This document shows, in pieces, positions 1 to 7,176 of a stretch of 9,407 bases of DNA. Each line of letters begins with the position of its first letter. The first letter of the stretch is position 1. Under the pieces are notes generated by a model, which searched no databases, was not told the DNA's origin, and saw only the letters and a list, made by a program, of their open reading frames with translations. Both the position numbers and the translations under genes were made by a program. The DNA lies in the NCBI GenBank assembly GCA_946626795.1, contig CAMOUZ010000041.1, forward strand, positions 1 through 9,407, given 5' to 3'. The stretch comes from an uncultured Clostridia bacterium. GTDB lineage: Bacteria > Bacillota > Clostridia > Christensenellales > CAG-1252.

Positions 1-1443
1 ATAGATCACTTTGCCGTCCGTGGAGCCGTCCTCTTTCAAGAGGTTCTTGCCGCAGCAGACGCATTTCGTGCCGACGGGGGTCTGGTCGAAGGGCATCACG
101 CGGGTGGAGGCGCCGGTGAGTTCTTTCACCTTGTCTTCGCAGGCGCGGTCGCCGCACCACATCGCCTTGACGAAGTTTCCGCTGTTCACGGCGGCGGTGA
201 GGGCGTCCATATCCTCGGAGATGACGATATGCGCGTCACGGAAAGCGCGGGCTTTTTCAAGCATATTCTTTTGGATCTCGTCGAGGAGGGCGGGGATCGC
301 CGTCGCGAGGTCTTCGATCTTGATCTGCGTCTTGCTGAAATCATCGCGGCGCGCCACGGTGACGACGCCATTCTCGATGTCGCGCGGACCCACCTCGATG
401 CGGACGGGCACGCCCTTCATCTCCCATTCATTGAATTTCCAGCCCGTGCTCTGATCGCGATGATCCGCTTCCACGCGGACGCCTGCATTTTCGAGCGCGG
501 CGAGGATCTCCGCCACCTTTTCATTCACGCCGCCCTTATGCGCCGCGATGGGAATGATGATCGCCTGAATGGGCGCCACCTTCGGAGGCAGGGCGAGGCC
601 GCGGTTATCGCCGTGCGCCATGATGAGCGCGCCGATCATACGGGTGGAAGTGCCCCAGCTCGTTTGATAGACGTATTTGAGATCTCCTTCTTTGGAGGAG
701 AATTTGATATTGAAAGGACGGCTGAAATTATCGCCGAAATAATGGCTCGTGCCCGCTTGAAGGCTCTTGCCGTCCAACATCATGGCTTCCATGCCGTAGG
801 TGGCTTGCGCGCCCGCAAATTTCTCCTTCTCGCTCTTCCTGCCCACGAGGACGGGGATGGCGAGGACGTTCTCCGCGAATTCGCGATACACTTCAAGCAT
901 CTTCAAAGTCTCTTCCTGCGCCTCTTCGGGGGTCTCATGGACGGTGTGACCTTCCTGCCAAAGGAATTCGGACGTGCGGAGGAAGGGACGGGTGGTCTTC
1001 TCCCAGCGGACGACGTTTGCCCATTGGTTGATGAGAATGGGGAGGTCGCGCCAGCTCTTGACCCATTTGGAATAGCTGTCGCAGATGATGGTCTCGGAGG
1101 TGGGACGGACGACGAGCTTCTCGGGGAGCTCTTCATTCCCCACGTGAGTGACGAGCGCCACTTCCGGCGCGAAGCCTTCCACGTGCTCCGCCTCTTTCAC
1201 GAGGTAGCTATACGGGATAAACATCGGGAAATAAGCGTTCTTGTGCCCCGTCTTCTTGAAACGGACGTTGAGTTCCGCCTGGATGTTCTCCCAAATGGCG
1301 TAGGCATAGGGACGAATGATCATCGTGCCTTTGACGGGACCATAGTCCACGAGCTCGGTTTTGAGGATCACGTCGGTGTACCAACGCGCGAAGTCCACGT
1401 TCATATCGGTGATTTCTTTTACGAATTGATCTTGCTTTTGCAT
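1..1443 (-). CDS. proS: Prolyl-tRNA synthetase, archaeal/eukaryotic-like type, C-terminus cut by window edge
   Basis: This cytoplasmic class II aminoacyl-tRNA synthetase charges tRNA-Pro with proline using ATP. I translated it by hand from the minus strand: 481 codons are visible and the frame is still open at base 1. The family usually ends in a short aromatic tail after the KVIY seen here, so only a handful of residues are probably missing. Visible landmarks are FPMFIP near residue 72, the substrate-pocket RPTSE at 113-117, the motif 2 region RWEKTTRPFLRTSEF at 146-160, and the motif 3 region MAHGDNRGLALPP at 275-287. An anticodon-binding domain spans roughly 290-400. The C-terminal domain has clustered cysteines (C430, C435, C461, C463, C464) typical of the zinc-binding domain of this ProRS type. 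There is no sign of the large editing insertion of the bacterial type. The ATG at 1443-1441 has GGAG about 7 nt upstream. It lies 76 nt downstream of ispE and probably has its own promoter. Confidence 0.96.
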   Translation of the reverse strand, partial: MQKQDQFVKEITDMNVDFARWYTDVILKTELVDYGPVKGTMIIRPYAYAIWENIQAELNVRFKKTGHKNAYFPMFIPYSYLVKEAEHVEGFAPEVALVTHVGNEELPEKLVVRPTSETIICDSYSKWVKSWRDLPILINQWANVVRWEKTTRPFLRTSEFLWQEGHTVHETPEEAQEETLKMLEVYREFAENVLAIPVLVGRKSEKEKFAGAQATYGMEAMMLDGKSLQAGTSHYFGDNFSRPFNIKFSSKEGDLKYVYQTSWGTSTRMIGALIMAHGDNRGLALPPKVAPIQAIIIPIAAHKGGVNEKVAEILAALENAGVRVEADHRDQSTGWKFNEWEMKGVPVRIEVGPRDIENGVVTVARRDDFSKTQIKIEDLATAIPALLDEIQKNMLEKARAFRDAHIVISEDMDALTAAVNSGNFVKAMWCGDRACEDKVKELTGASTRVMPFDQTPVGTKCVCCGKNLLKEDGSTDGKVIY

Positions 1444-1479
1444 GACGATACTCCGTTAGAAAAATTTTTGTACGTACTT

Positions 1480-1508
1480 ATTATAAAGAGAAAACGCTCC
1501 GAAATAAA
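1480..1508 (-). promoter_or_regulatory. Probable vegetative (sigma-A) promoter of proS
   Basis: On the minus strand a perfect -10 hexamer TATAAT (1485-1480) lies 17 nt downstream of a poor -35, TTTATT (1508-1503). It sits in the ispE-proS gap and would give a leader of about 30 nt ahead of the proS ATG. The -10 is convincing and the -35 is weak, so activity is inferred. proS may also receive read-through from the genes upstream. Confidence 0.5.
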
Positions 1509-1519
1509 GCGATTTTCAC

Positions 1520-2344
1520 TCATTTCCCGTTTGATGACGGGGAAAATGTCTTGGTGACGAGGGTGCGGGCGGGGAGAGACGCCGCTTTCTCCTTTGCTTC
1601 CGCTTCTGTTTTGTAAAGAGAGAAGAGGGTGCTTCCGCTTCCGGACATCCCCGTGAGGAGGGCGTTTCCGTCTTTGAGCGCGAGGAGAAGTGGGGCGATT
1701 TCATCATTGAGCAGGGTGGCGGGACGGTAAAGGTCGTTGAAAAAGAGGTCTTTTGCATTTCGCCCTTCATAGAGCGCCCGATAGACTTCTCGGACGTCTC
1801 CCTGCCCAAAGGGCAGATCGTCCGCAAGATGGTAAGCCTCCTCGGTGGAGACGCCTTTTTCGGGGAAAAGAAGGAGGACGTGATAAAGGGGAAGATCGGG
1901 AAGGACTTCGATCTCGGAGCCGATGCCGCGGGCGATCGCCGTGCCTTTCGTCATCTGGAAAGCGATGTCGCCGAAGAGATCTTTCACCGCGGCGTAGACT
2001 TCCTCTTTCGGGAGCCCGTAAAGTTCGGCGCAGGCAAGCGCCGCTGCCGCCGCGTCCGCCGAGCTGCCGCCCAGCCCGCCCCCGATTGGGATGCTCTTTC
2101 GGACGGACAGATGCATCCCGCCGAGGCGGAATGCTTTTCGGATGGCGGAGAGGACGACGAGGGAATTATCCCCCGCAAAGTCGCTCGTGACCTGCTTGTC
2201 TTCTCTTTTTATGAGGGTGATGTCGTCGTAAAGGTCGAGGCTCTGTTGGAGCGCTTCTATTTTGTGATAAGCTTCGCTTTTCCCCGTGATGCGGAGAGAA
2301 AGGGTCAGCTTCGCATAGGCGCGCTCACGAATGCTGTCTGACAT
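1520..2344 (-). CDS. ispE: 4-diphosphocytidyl-2-C-methyl-D-erythritol kinase (MEP pathway)
   Basis: IspE is a cytoplasmic GHMP-family kinase that phosphorylates the 2-hydroxyl of CDP-methylerythritol with ATP, a middle step of the non-mevalonate isoprenoid pathway. The protein has 274 residues, slightly shorter than usual. Visible motifs are AYAKLTLSLRI (9-19) with the conserved Lys12, the glycine-rich ATP loop IPIGGGLGGSSADA (85-98), FGDIAF with Asp126 at the position of the catalytic aspartate, and the third GHMP motif TGMSGSGSTL (231-240). Variants worth noting are KLTL in place of the common KINL and EAYH in place of DGYH. The ATG lies inside the end of folA (20-nt overlap) with no clear Shine-Dalgarno, so translation is probably coupled to folA. 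The fold assignment is firm. The substrate is inferred from the family and the match to IspE motif spacing. Confidence 0.93.
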   Translation of the reverse strand: MSDSIRERAYAKLTLSLRITGKSEAYHKIEALQQSLDLYDDITLIKREDKQVTSDFAGDNSLVVLSAIRKAFRLGGMHLSVRKSIPIGGGLGGSSADAAAAALACAELYGLPKEEVYAAVKDLFGDIAFQMTKGTAIARGIGSEIEVLPDLPLYHVLLLFPEKGVSTEEAYHLADDLPFGQGDVREVYRALYEGRNAKDLFFNDLYRPATLLNDEIAPLLLALKDGNALLTGMSGSGSTLFSLYKTEAEAKEKAASLPARTLVTKTFSPSSNGK

Positions 2345-2825
2345 AAGTGTCGAAGCTGTAATCGAAGCCGTCGCTATGCTTCGTCTCTCCCTTGATCAGG
2401 GAGAAATCGCTCGGGATGTCGGGGAAAGAGACGTCTCCCACCGTCTTGTCCTCCACGCGGGTGATATAAAGGGTGTCGCAGTAAGGGAGGAGCTCCTTAT
2501 AGATCTCGCTGCCGCCGATGACGAAGACCTCTTCCGAAGGGATCCCCGCTTCTTTGAGGGCGGCAAGAAGCGCCTCCGTCGAGCGTACGACGGTGACTTC
2601 GCGTTCCTTGGCTTCCGCCTCGGACATCGCGCGGGAGAGGACGAAATTCTTTCTTCCTTTCAGCCCTTTGCCTGCGGGGAGAGAGAGGAGGGTCTTCCGT
2701 CCCATCACGACGGTCTTTCCTCTCGTCTTGGCGACGAAAAACGCCATATCCTCCTTTATAGAATAAAGGAGATCACCTTGCTTGCCGATATATTGCAAGG
2801 CATTTACCGCGGCGATCGCATTCAT
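2325..2825 (-). CDS. folA: Dihydrofolate reductase
   Basis: FolA reduces dihydrofolate to tetrahydrofolate with NADPH and regenerates the cofactor oxidised by ThyA, which is encoded immediately upstream. The protein has 166 residues, normal for bacterial DHFR. Visible features are the N-terminal strand MNAIAAVNALQYIGK, the active-site acidic residue Asp26 in KEDMAFF, the NADPH-binding block VVMGRKT (39-45), and VFVIGGSEIYKELLP (100-114) with the conserved double glycine. The usual LPWxxPxD segment is LLYSIKED here, so the near-invariant Pro and Trp are replaced by Leu and Tyr. The start ATG shares one base with the thyA stop in a TGATG arrangement, with only a weak GGTGG upstream, which suggests translational coupling. 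The stop overlaps the start of ispE. Confidence 0.95.
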   Translation of the reverse strand: MNAIAAVNALQYIGKQGDLLYSIKEDMAFFVAKTRGKTVVMGRKTLLSLPAGKGLKGRKNFVLSRAMSEAEAKEREVTVVRSTEALLAALKEAGIPSEEVFVIGGSEIYKELLPYCDTLYITRVEDKTVGDVSFPDIPSDFSLIKGETKHSDGFDYSFDTYVRQHS

Positions 2826-3655
2826 CAGACAGCCACCGGTATCTTCTTGCCGAGCTTATGGTATTCGTACCCTTCGAGGGCAAAACTGTCCACCGTGAAA
2901 TCATAGAAATTCGTGATGGATTTATCCATAATGAGGCGCGGCGCGGGGAGAGGCTCTTTCGCGATGACTTCCTTGATCATGTCGATATGGCGGTCATAGA
3001 TATGAGCGTCCGCGATAACGTGGACGAATTCGCCGGGTTCAAGCCCGCTGACTTGCGCGAACATATGCACGAGGAGCGCGTATTGCACGACATTCCAATT
3101 ATTCGCCGTGAGGAAATCCTGCGAGCGCTGATTCAAGATGGCGTTCAGCTTCCCGTTCGAGACGTTGAAGGTGACGGAATAAGCGCAGGGATAGAGATGC
3201 ATCTCCGAGAGGTCGGCGTGCACGTAGATATTGCTCATGATGCGGCGGGATGCGGGATTATGTTTGAGGTCATAAAGAATGCGATCCACCTGGTCGAAAT
3301 CGCCCTCTTTATAGTGGTGCTTGACGCCGAGTTGATAGCCGTAAGCCTTGCCGATGGAGCCTGTCTCGTCCGCCCAAGCGTCCCAAATGTGAGAATGGAG
3401 GTCGTGGACGTTATTGCTCTTTTTCTGCCAGATCCAAAGGAGTTCGTCGAGCGCCGCGCGGAAATTCGTATAGCGAAGCGTCGTGATCGGGAATTCCTTC
3501 GAGAGGTCATAACGATTCACGATGCAGAATTTCTTGATGGTATGCGCGGGAGCGCCGTCGTCCCAATGGGGGCGCACGTCCATATCCGCGTCGCTCACGC
3601 CGTTTTGCAGGATGTCTTCGACGTTCTTGATAAATATTTCGTCCGCTATGCTCAT
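2825..3655 (-). CDS. thyA: Thymidylate synthase, ThyA (B. subtilis/phage phi3T-like subtype)
   Basis: ThyA methylates dUMP to dTMP using methylenetetrahydrofolate and releases dihydrofolate, which supplies DNA synthesis. The protein has 276 residues, close to the B. subtilis ThyA/phi3T enzyme length. Catalytic and substrate residues are in place: Cys157 in LYPCAYS, the phosphate-binding SRR at 136-138, RSQD at 177-180, Asn188 in WNVVQY, and His218/Tyr220 in HIYDRH. The residue after the catalytic Cys is Ala rather than the His of the classical PCH motif. As I recall, phi3T-type enzymes also lack that His. N-terminal (NGVSDADMDVRPHWDDGAPAH) and C-terminal (PVAV) similarity also fits that subtype. 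The ATG has an excellent AGGAGGT at 3667-3661 with a 5-nt gap. The gene lies 21 nt after the lipoprotein gene and shares one base with folA. Confidence 0.96.
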   Translation of the reverse strand: MSIADEIFIKNVEDILQNGVSDADMDVRPHWDDGAPAHTIKKFCIVNRYDLSKEFPITTLRYTNFRAALDELLWIWQKKSNNVHDLHSHIWDAWADETGSIGKAYGYQLGVKHHYKEGDFDQVDRILYDLKHNPASRRIMSNIYVHADLSEMHLYPCAYSVTFNVSNGKLNAILNQRSQDFLTANNWNVVQYALLVHMFAQVSGLEPGEFVHVIADAHIYDRHIDMIKEVIAKEPLPAPRLIMDKSITNFYDFTVDSFALEGYEYHKLGKKIPVAV

Positions 3656-3676
3656 AATGGACCTCCTATATGGATA

Positions 3677-5503
3677 TTAGGCTTCTTCGGCTTGGGCTTT
3701 CACGATGGTGATCGTGACGGTTTTCGCCGAGAGCGTAAAGCTTTCTTTCGTGCCGGCATTGAGGATGAGGACGCCGGAATAGGGCTGCGGGAGGGCGGAG
3801 AAAGAACCGTAATTCCCGTAGAAAAGATAGGTGGATGCGAAGGTGGAGGCGGTGGAGACGGGGAGGACGATATCGTCCGCGCCTTCCGCCGAGATCACCA
3901 CTTTTTCCGCGCCTTCCACGGACAAGCCGAGGGTGGAGAGGAGATCATTCAGCATCAAGCCCGCATAATAATTCGTTTTGCGATCCATGGTCACAGTGTA
4001 ATAAAGCGGCAGGAAAGAGTCGTTGAAAGAGAAGTCGAAAGCGCGCTCCGAGATCTCGTCCCTGATCGCGACGGTCACGTCGTCATGCGCGATCTCTTGC
4101 GCGACGCCACGAAGAACGGGGTGTTCCGCGCCCATTTTCCATATCGCGTCGAGGTCGAGCAAAGAGCCGCCTTCTTCGGTAAGGAAGGTAGCACCGGAGC
4201 GGAATTGCTCCTCCGTAAGGGGGTAAGCGGTGTTTCCTTCTCCGAGGACGGAACGATTTCCGGAGATCTTCTCGATGGCGGCGCTGTAAAAGAGATTGCG
4301 AATGGGAATGGTATTCGTGGAAGAAGAGCCCGCCGTATTTCCGAAGACGCCCGAGACGATGTCGCTGGCGAGGGTACCTTCCACAGGGGTCTCCGCTTTT
4401 GATTCGCCATAGGCGACGTTCGCCGAGATCTCATAAGCACCCGCGACGGTGCCTGCGAGGACGCCCGCGCGCGCCTTGGCGTAAGAGGTGGTGCCTTCCT
4501 TGCCTGTGGCGACGCCGATGACGTGGGCTTTCGAGAGGCAGTTCGCCATCACGAAGCGCTGGTCGCCGCTCCAAATATATCCGACGATGCCGCCGACATT
4601 CACTTGCGAATAGCGCGCGAGGATCTCACCTTCAAAAGAGCTTGCGAAGATCTTGCCGCCCGACGCCGCGCCGACGACGCCGCCTACGCAGACGTAACTG
4701 CTACCCGTGGTGTCCACGTTCTTTAAGAATTCGATGCTGCCGATGACGTGGCAATTATCGATCACGCTCTCATTGCTTCTCGCGGCGAGGAGCCCGTATT
4801 CGAGCCCGCTTCTCGTCACGCCGGAATTATTGTTCATCAACATCGTGGCGTTTTGCAAGGTGAGATTTTTCACGACGGCTTTGGATAGATATCCGAAAAG
4901 CCCGATGCGTCCTTGCGAATTGCTCTTGGTCAGCGTGAGATTCTTGATGACGTGACCGTCGCCGTCGAAAGAGCCTTTGAAAGCGTCGCTGTCCGAGGCG
5001 CCGATCGGGTTCATCGAGAAGCCCGCGAGATCGAGATCCTTCGTGAGCTTATAATAGAGAGGCACGTCCAATACTTTTCCGCCGAAAGCTTTGGAGACGC
5101 AGCCCGTCGTGAGCGCTTTGAGCTCCTCGACGGAGGAGATGAGGATGGGGTCGAGATGACTGCCTTTTCCGAGATGATAGACCACGCTGTTCGAGCGCGC
5201 GATCGCCGTGCCGCTTCCCGAGACGGCGGTGGCTTGATACAGATAATCGCCGACAGTGCTCTGGGGCACGGTGAAAGAGACGCCGTGCACGGTGACGGTA
5301 TAGTTGCCGCCTTCGGGGAGTTCGCAGCGTAGGTCATAATGATCTGCCCCCTCCACGGCGTTCCATGTCAGGACAGAGCCGGAGATATCGAGGGAGAAAG
5401 TCCCGAGCTCGGAAGTATTCTTTCCTTTCTTGCAAGAGAAAAGAAGAAGGGACAGGAGCAGGAGCAAGGCGACGAATGGGATGTAACGAAAGCGTCTCGA
5501 CAT
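3677..5503 (-). CDS. GLUG-repeat lipoprotein, probably surface-anchored
   Basis: This 608-residue protein has a basic N-terminus, a hydrophobic stretch (about 8-22) and a cysteine at 24 in LLLFSC, which resembles a lipobox, so membrane anchoring by lipidation is likely. Residues about 35-110 look like a fibronectin III or Ig-like beta domain (LTWNAVEGADHYDL). After the linker PILISSVEELKAL come PIGASDSDAFKGSFDGDGH and several glycine-rich repeats (IGLFGYL, VGGVVGAASGG, VGGIVGYIWSG, AGVLAGTVAG). These match the GLUG pattern of right-handed beta-helix surface proteins. The C-terminal ~140 residues form a separate domain in which YYAGLMLNDLLSTLGL weakly recalls domains found at the end of other Clostridia lipoproteins. 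No enzymatic motif is seen. Ligand or adhesion roles are typical suggestions for this architecture, but the function is unknown. The ATG has AGAGGAT 7 nt upstream. It is the first gene of the thyA-folA-ispE strand. Confidence 0.85.
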   Translation of the reverse strand: MSRRFRYIPFVALLLLLSLLLFSCKKGKNTSELGTFSLDISGSVLTWNAVEGADHYDLRCELPEGGNYTVTVHGVSFTVPQSTVGDYLYQATAVSGSGTAIARSNSVVYHLGKGSHLDPILISSVEELKALTTGCVSKAFGGKVLDVPLYYKLTKDLDLAGFSMNPIGASDSDAFKGSFDGDGHVIKNLTLTKSNSQGRIGLFGYLSKAVVKNLTLQNATMLMNNNSGVTRSGLEYGLLAARSNESVIDNCHVIGSIEFLKNVDTTGSSYVCVGGVVGAASGGKIFASSFEGEILARYSQVNVGGIVGYIWSGDQRFVMANCLSKAHVIGVATGKEGTTSYAKARAGVLAGTVAGAYEISANVAYGESKAETPVEGTLASDIVSGVFGNTAGSSSTNTIPIRNLFYSAAIEKISGNRSVLGEGNTAYPLTEEQFRSGATFLTEEGGSLLDLDAIWKMGAEHPVLRGVAQEIAHDDVTVAIRDEISERAFDFSFNDSFLPLYYTVTMDRKTNYYAGLMLNDLLSTLGLSVEGAEKVVISAEGADDIVLPVSTASTFASTYLFYGNYGSFSALPQPYSGVLILNAGTKESFTLSAKTVTITIVKAQAEEA

Positions 5504-5538
5504 GAAAGCGATCCTCTATAATTAAAATGTTTACTTTC

Positions 5539-5568
5539 ATTATATAGAATTCCCGCTCGCGAAGTCAA
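5539..5568 (-). promoter_or_regulatory. Strong vegetative (sigma-A) promoter for the lipoprotein and probably thyA-folA-ispE
   Basis: On the minus strand, -35 TTGACT (5568-5563) and a perfect -10 TATAAT (5544-5539) are separated by 18 nt in an AT-rich patch. The predicted start near 5532 leaves a leader of roughly 29 nt before the lipoprotein ATG. No separate promoter is evident in the 21-nt lipoprotein-thyA gap, so this is the best candidate for driving the four-gene block. Promoters inside the lipoprotein gene were not excluded. Confidence 0.72.
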
Positions 5569-5629
5569 TATATATCCGCAATTCGGGCGAAGCATCTTTG
5601 AGGGCGGGACGGCGATCCTTTCGAGGCTT

Positions 5630-5659
5630 GTCATATTTTCGCCCCTCACATCGTATAAT
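5630..5659 (+). promoter_or_regulatory. Probable sigma-E (mother-cell sporulation) promoter of the SipL-like gene
   Basis: GTCATATT (5630-5637) is an exact match to the B. subtilis sigma-E -35 consensus as I recall it (GKMATATT). After a 14-nt spacer comes CGTATAAT (5652-5659), which matches 6 of 8 bases of the -10 CATACAAT. Transcription would start near 5666, about 20 nt before the ATG and just upstream of the Shine-Dalgarno. The best sigma-A alternative, TTGTCA at 5628 with the same -10, needs a 20-nt spacer and is poorer. Genes of the SPOCS coat family are known mother-cell genes, which supports the call. Confidence 0.68.
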
Positions 5660-5686
5660 CGGGTATAAAACTTCGGGAGGGAGGAT

Positions 5687-7153
5687 ATGGATACGGAATA
5701 CAGGGAATATTCGTTCGGGATCGGCGGCGATCTTCGAGAGCAGGTGACGGTGGAGACTTCCGTGAATACGGCGGAGCGCGGCGGCATAAGCGAGGTGCTC
5801 AGCTTGGAGGCGGAGGCGAAGCTCCTCGGCGTGGAAATGATGCAGGGAGAGGCGCTCCTCAGCGGCAAAGTGAATTACAGACTTCTTTATACGGACGGCG
5901 CGGGGAAGCTCTGCGGGCTGGATTATTTCAAGGACTTCGAGACGAGGCTCGTCTCCGAAGACGTGACGGCGGACGGGAAATGGGACGCGACGCTTGCGGT
6001 CATCGACTGCGGATATGACGTGCAGGGAGATGCAGTGACCGTCAGCGCCGTCGTGGACGTTTCTTTGCGAGCGTATCGCGAATGCAAGATGCGCGGCGTG
6101 GCGGCGATCCCCGACGCGGAGCTCCTGACGGGCAGAATGGAGACGGAAAGATTTATAGGAAAGAGGGAATTCCTTTTGGATCTGGACAAAGAAGAGAACG
6201 TGGGGTGCCTCGTCAAGAAAGTGCTTCTTTTCGATACGCAGGCGGTGGTCTTGTCCGTAGAGGAGAAAGAGGACGCTTTGACGGTGTCGGGAGAGGCGCG
6301 CGCCGTTGTCTTATATCTTACGGAGGAGGATATTGTGGGCGAAAAGAGCTTCGTCATCCCCTTCTCGCAAGAAATGGAGGCGAGGGGAAAGAGCTTGGTC
6401 TCTGCGGCGATGAAAAATGCTCGCGTCGTGATCTCCGGGGATGAGAGCGTGAGCGCGGTGGAGGCGGAGATGACGGTCTCCGTCACGGTCTCGGATCTCG
6501 AAAGGGAGAGCGTGGAGACGGTGAAGGACGTTTTCCTGCCCGCGGCTGAGGCCGTTCTCGTCAAAAAGACGATGCCGGCGGAGATCTTTCTCGGGGAGAC
6601 GCGCAAGAGAGAGTCGATTGCCGCCTCGATCGCGCTTGACGGCGCGGATGAGATCCTCATCGTGCGGCCTGTGGGGCTTGCGGTGGCGGGGAGCGAGGTG
6701 AAAGAGGGGGCGATCCGCGTGGAAGGCGTCGCGTCCTTCGATGTGGTGTATAAGAAAGAGGAAAGCTGTTTCTCTCGTCAAGGGGAGCTGCCTTTCGTCT
6801 CGGAGATCCCCTTTTCCGGGGCGGAAGCCGGGGATAAAGCGAAGGTTCGGGCGGACGTTATCGGGGCGCGCGGCTCTCTGACGGCTTCGGGCGCGGATAT
6901 TGCAGCTGAGCTCGTGCTGGCAGCGGATCTTTCGAGACTTTCCGAAAGCGCTCTCCTTACGGACGTGGCGGAAGGCGAGGCGAGGGCGGACGACGGCGCG
7001 GGGATCAGCGTGTATTTTGCGGAAGCGGGCGAAGATCTTTGGGGGATCGCGAAGAATATGGGCGTCATGCCGAGCGCGCTTCTTCGCGCGAATCCCTTCC
7101 TTGCCGAGCCGCTCTCCGAGGCAAAGAAAGTCCTCGTCTTTAAGGCGAAATAA
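5687..7153 (+). CDS. SipL-like spore coat morphogenesis protein: SPOCS (DUF3794) domains plus C-terminal LysM
   Basis: The protein has 488 residues and no signal peptide. Three related beta-rich modules of the DUF3794/SPOCS type appear at about 38-130, 175-270 and 325-415. Each has a strand of the form VxGxxxxxVLY (KVNYRLLYTD, SGEARAVVLYL, VEGVASFDVVYKK) followed by a polar stretch and an F-x-P-F/E-like segment. The C-terminus (about 441-486) is a LysM module with EDLWGIAKNMGVMPSALLRANP. This architecture is that of SipL of Clostridioides difficile, which binds the coat protein SpoIVA through LysM and helps encase the forespore from the mother-cell side. Other SPOCS proteins exist, so SipL orthology is likely but not proven. 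The ATG is preceded by GGGAGGGAGG (5675-5684), and a sigma-E-type promoter lies upstream. It is divergent from the lipoprotein and convergent with spoIIR. Confidence 0.85.
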   Translation: MDTEYREYSFGIGGDLREQVTVETSVNTAERGGISEVLSLEAEAKLLGVEMMQGEALLSGKVNYRLLYTDGAGKLCGLDYFKDFETRLVSEDVTADGKWDATLAVIDCGYDVQGDAVTVSAVVDVSLRAYRECKMRGVAAIPDAELLTGRMETERFIGKREFLLDLDKEENVGCLVKKVLLFDTQAVVLSVEEKEDALTVSGEARAVVLYLTEEDIVGEKSFVIPFSQEMEARGKSLVSAAMKNARVVISGDESVSAVEAEMTVSVTVSDLERESVETVKDVFLPAAEAVLVKKTMPAEIFLGETRKRESIAASIALDGADEILIVRPVGLAVAGSEVKEGAIRVEGVASFDVVYKKEESCFSRQGELPFVSEIPFSGAEAGDKAKVRADVIGARGSLTASGADIAAELVLAADLSRLSESALLTDVAEGEARADDGAGISVYFAEAGEDLWGIAKNMGVMPSALLRANPFLAEPLSEAKKVLVFKAK

Positions 7154-7176
7154 AAGAGGAAATGACTTACATTCAG

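Noticed and set aside
1493..1514. Possible small terminator hairpin CGCT...AGCG after ispE
   Set aside because: Only four G/C-containing pairs plus A/T flanks with a mismatch, and it overlaps the proS promoter. Too weak to call.
229..1557. 442-codon open frame on the plus strand opposite proS
   Set aside because: It is the antisense shadow of proS in G+C-rich DNA. The minus strand encodes a full set of synthetase motifs, and this frame has no ribosome site or recognisable domain.
2858..4402. 514-codon plus-strand frame opposite thyA and the lipoprotein
   Set aside because: It spans two convincing minus-strand genes and their intergenic Shine-Dalgarno. The product is a low-information charged sequence with no domain.
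5628..5659. Vegetative promoter reading of TTGTCA ... TATAAT upstream of the SipL-like gene
   Set aside because: The spacer would be 20 nt. The sigma-E reading fits spacing and product better.
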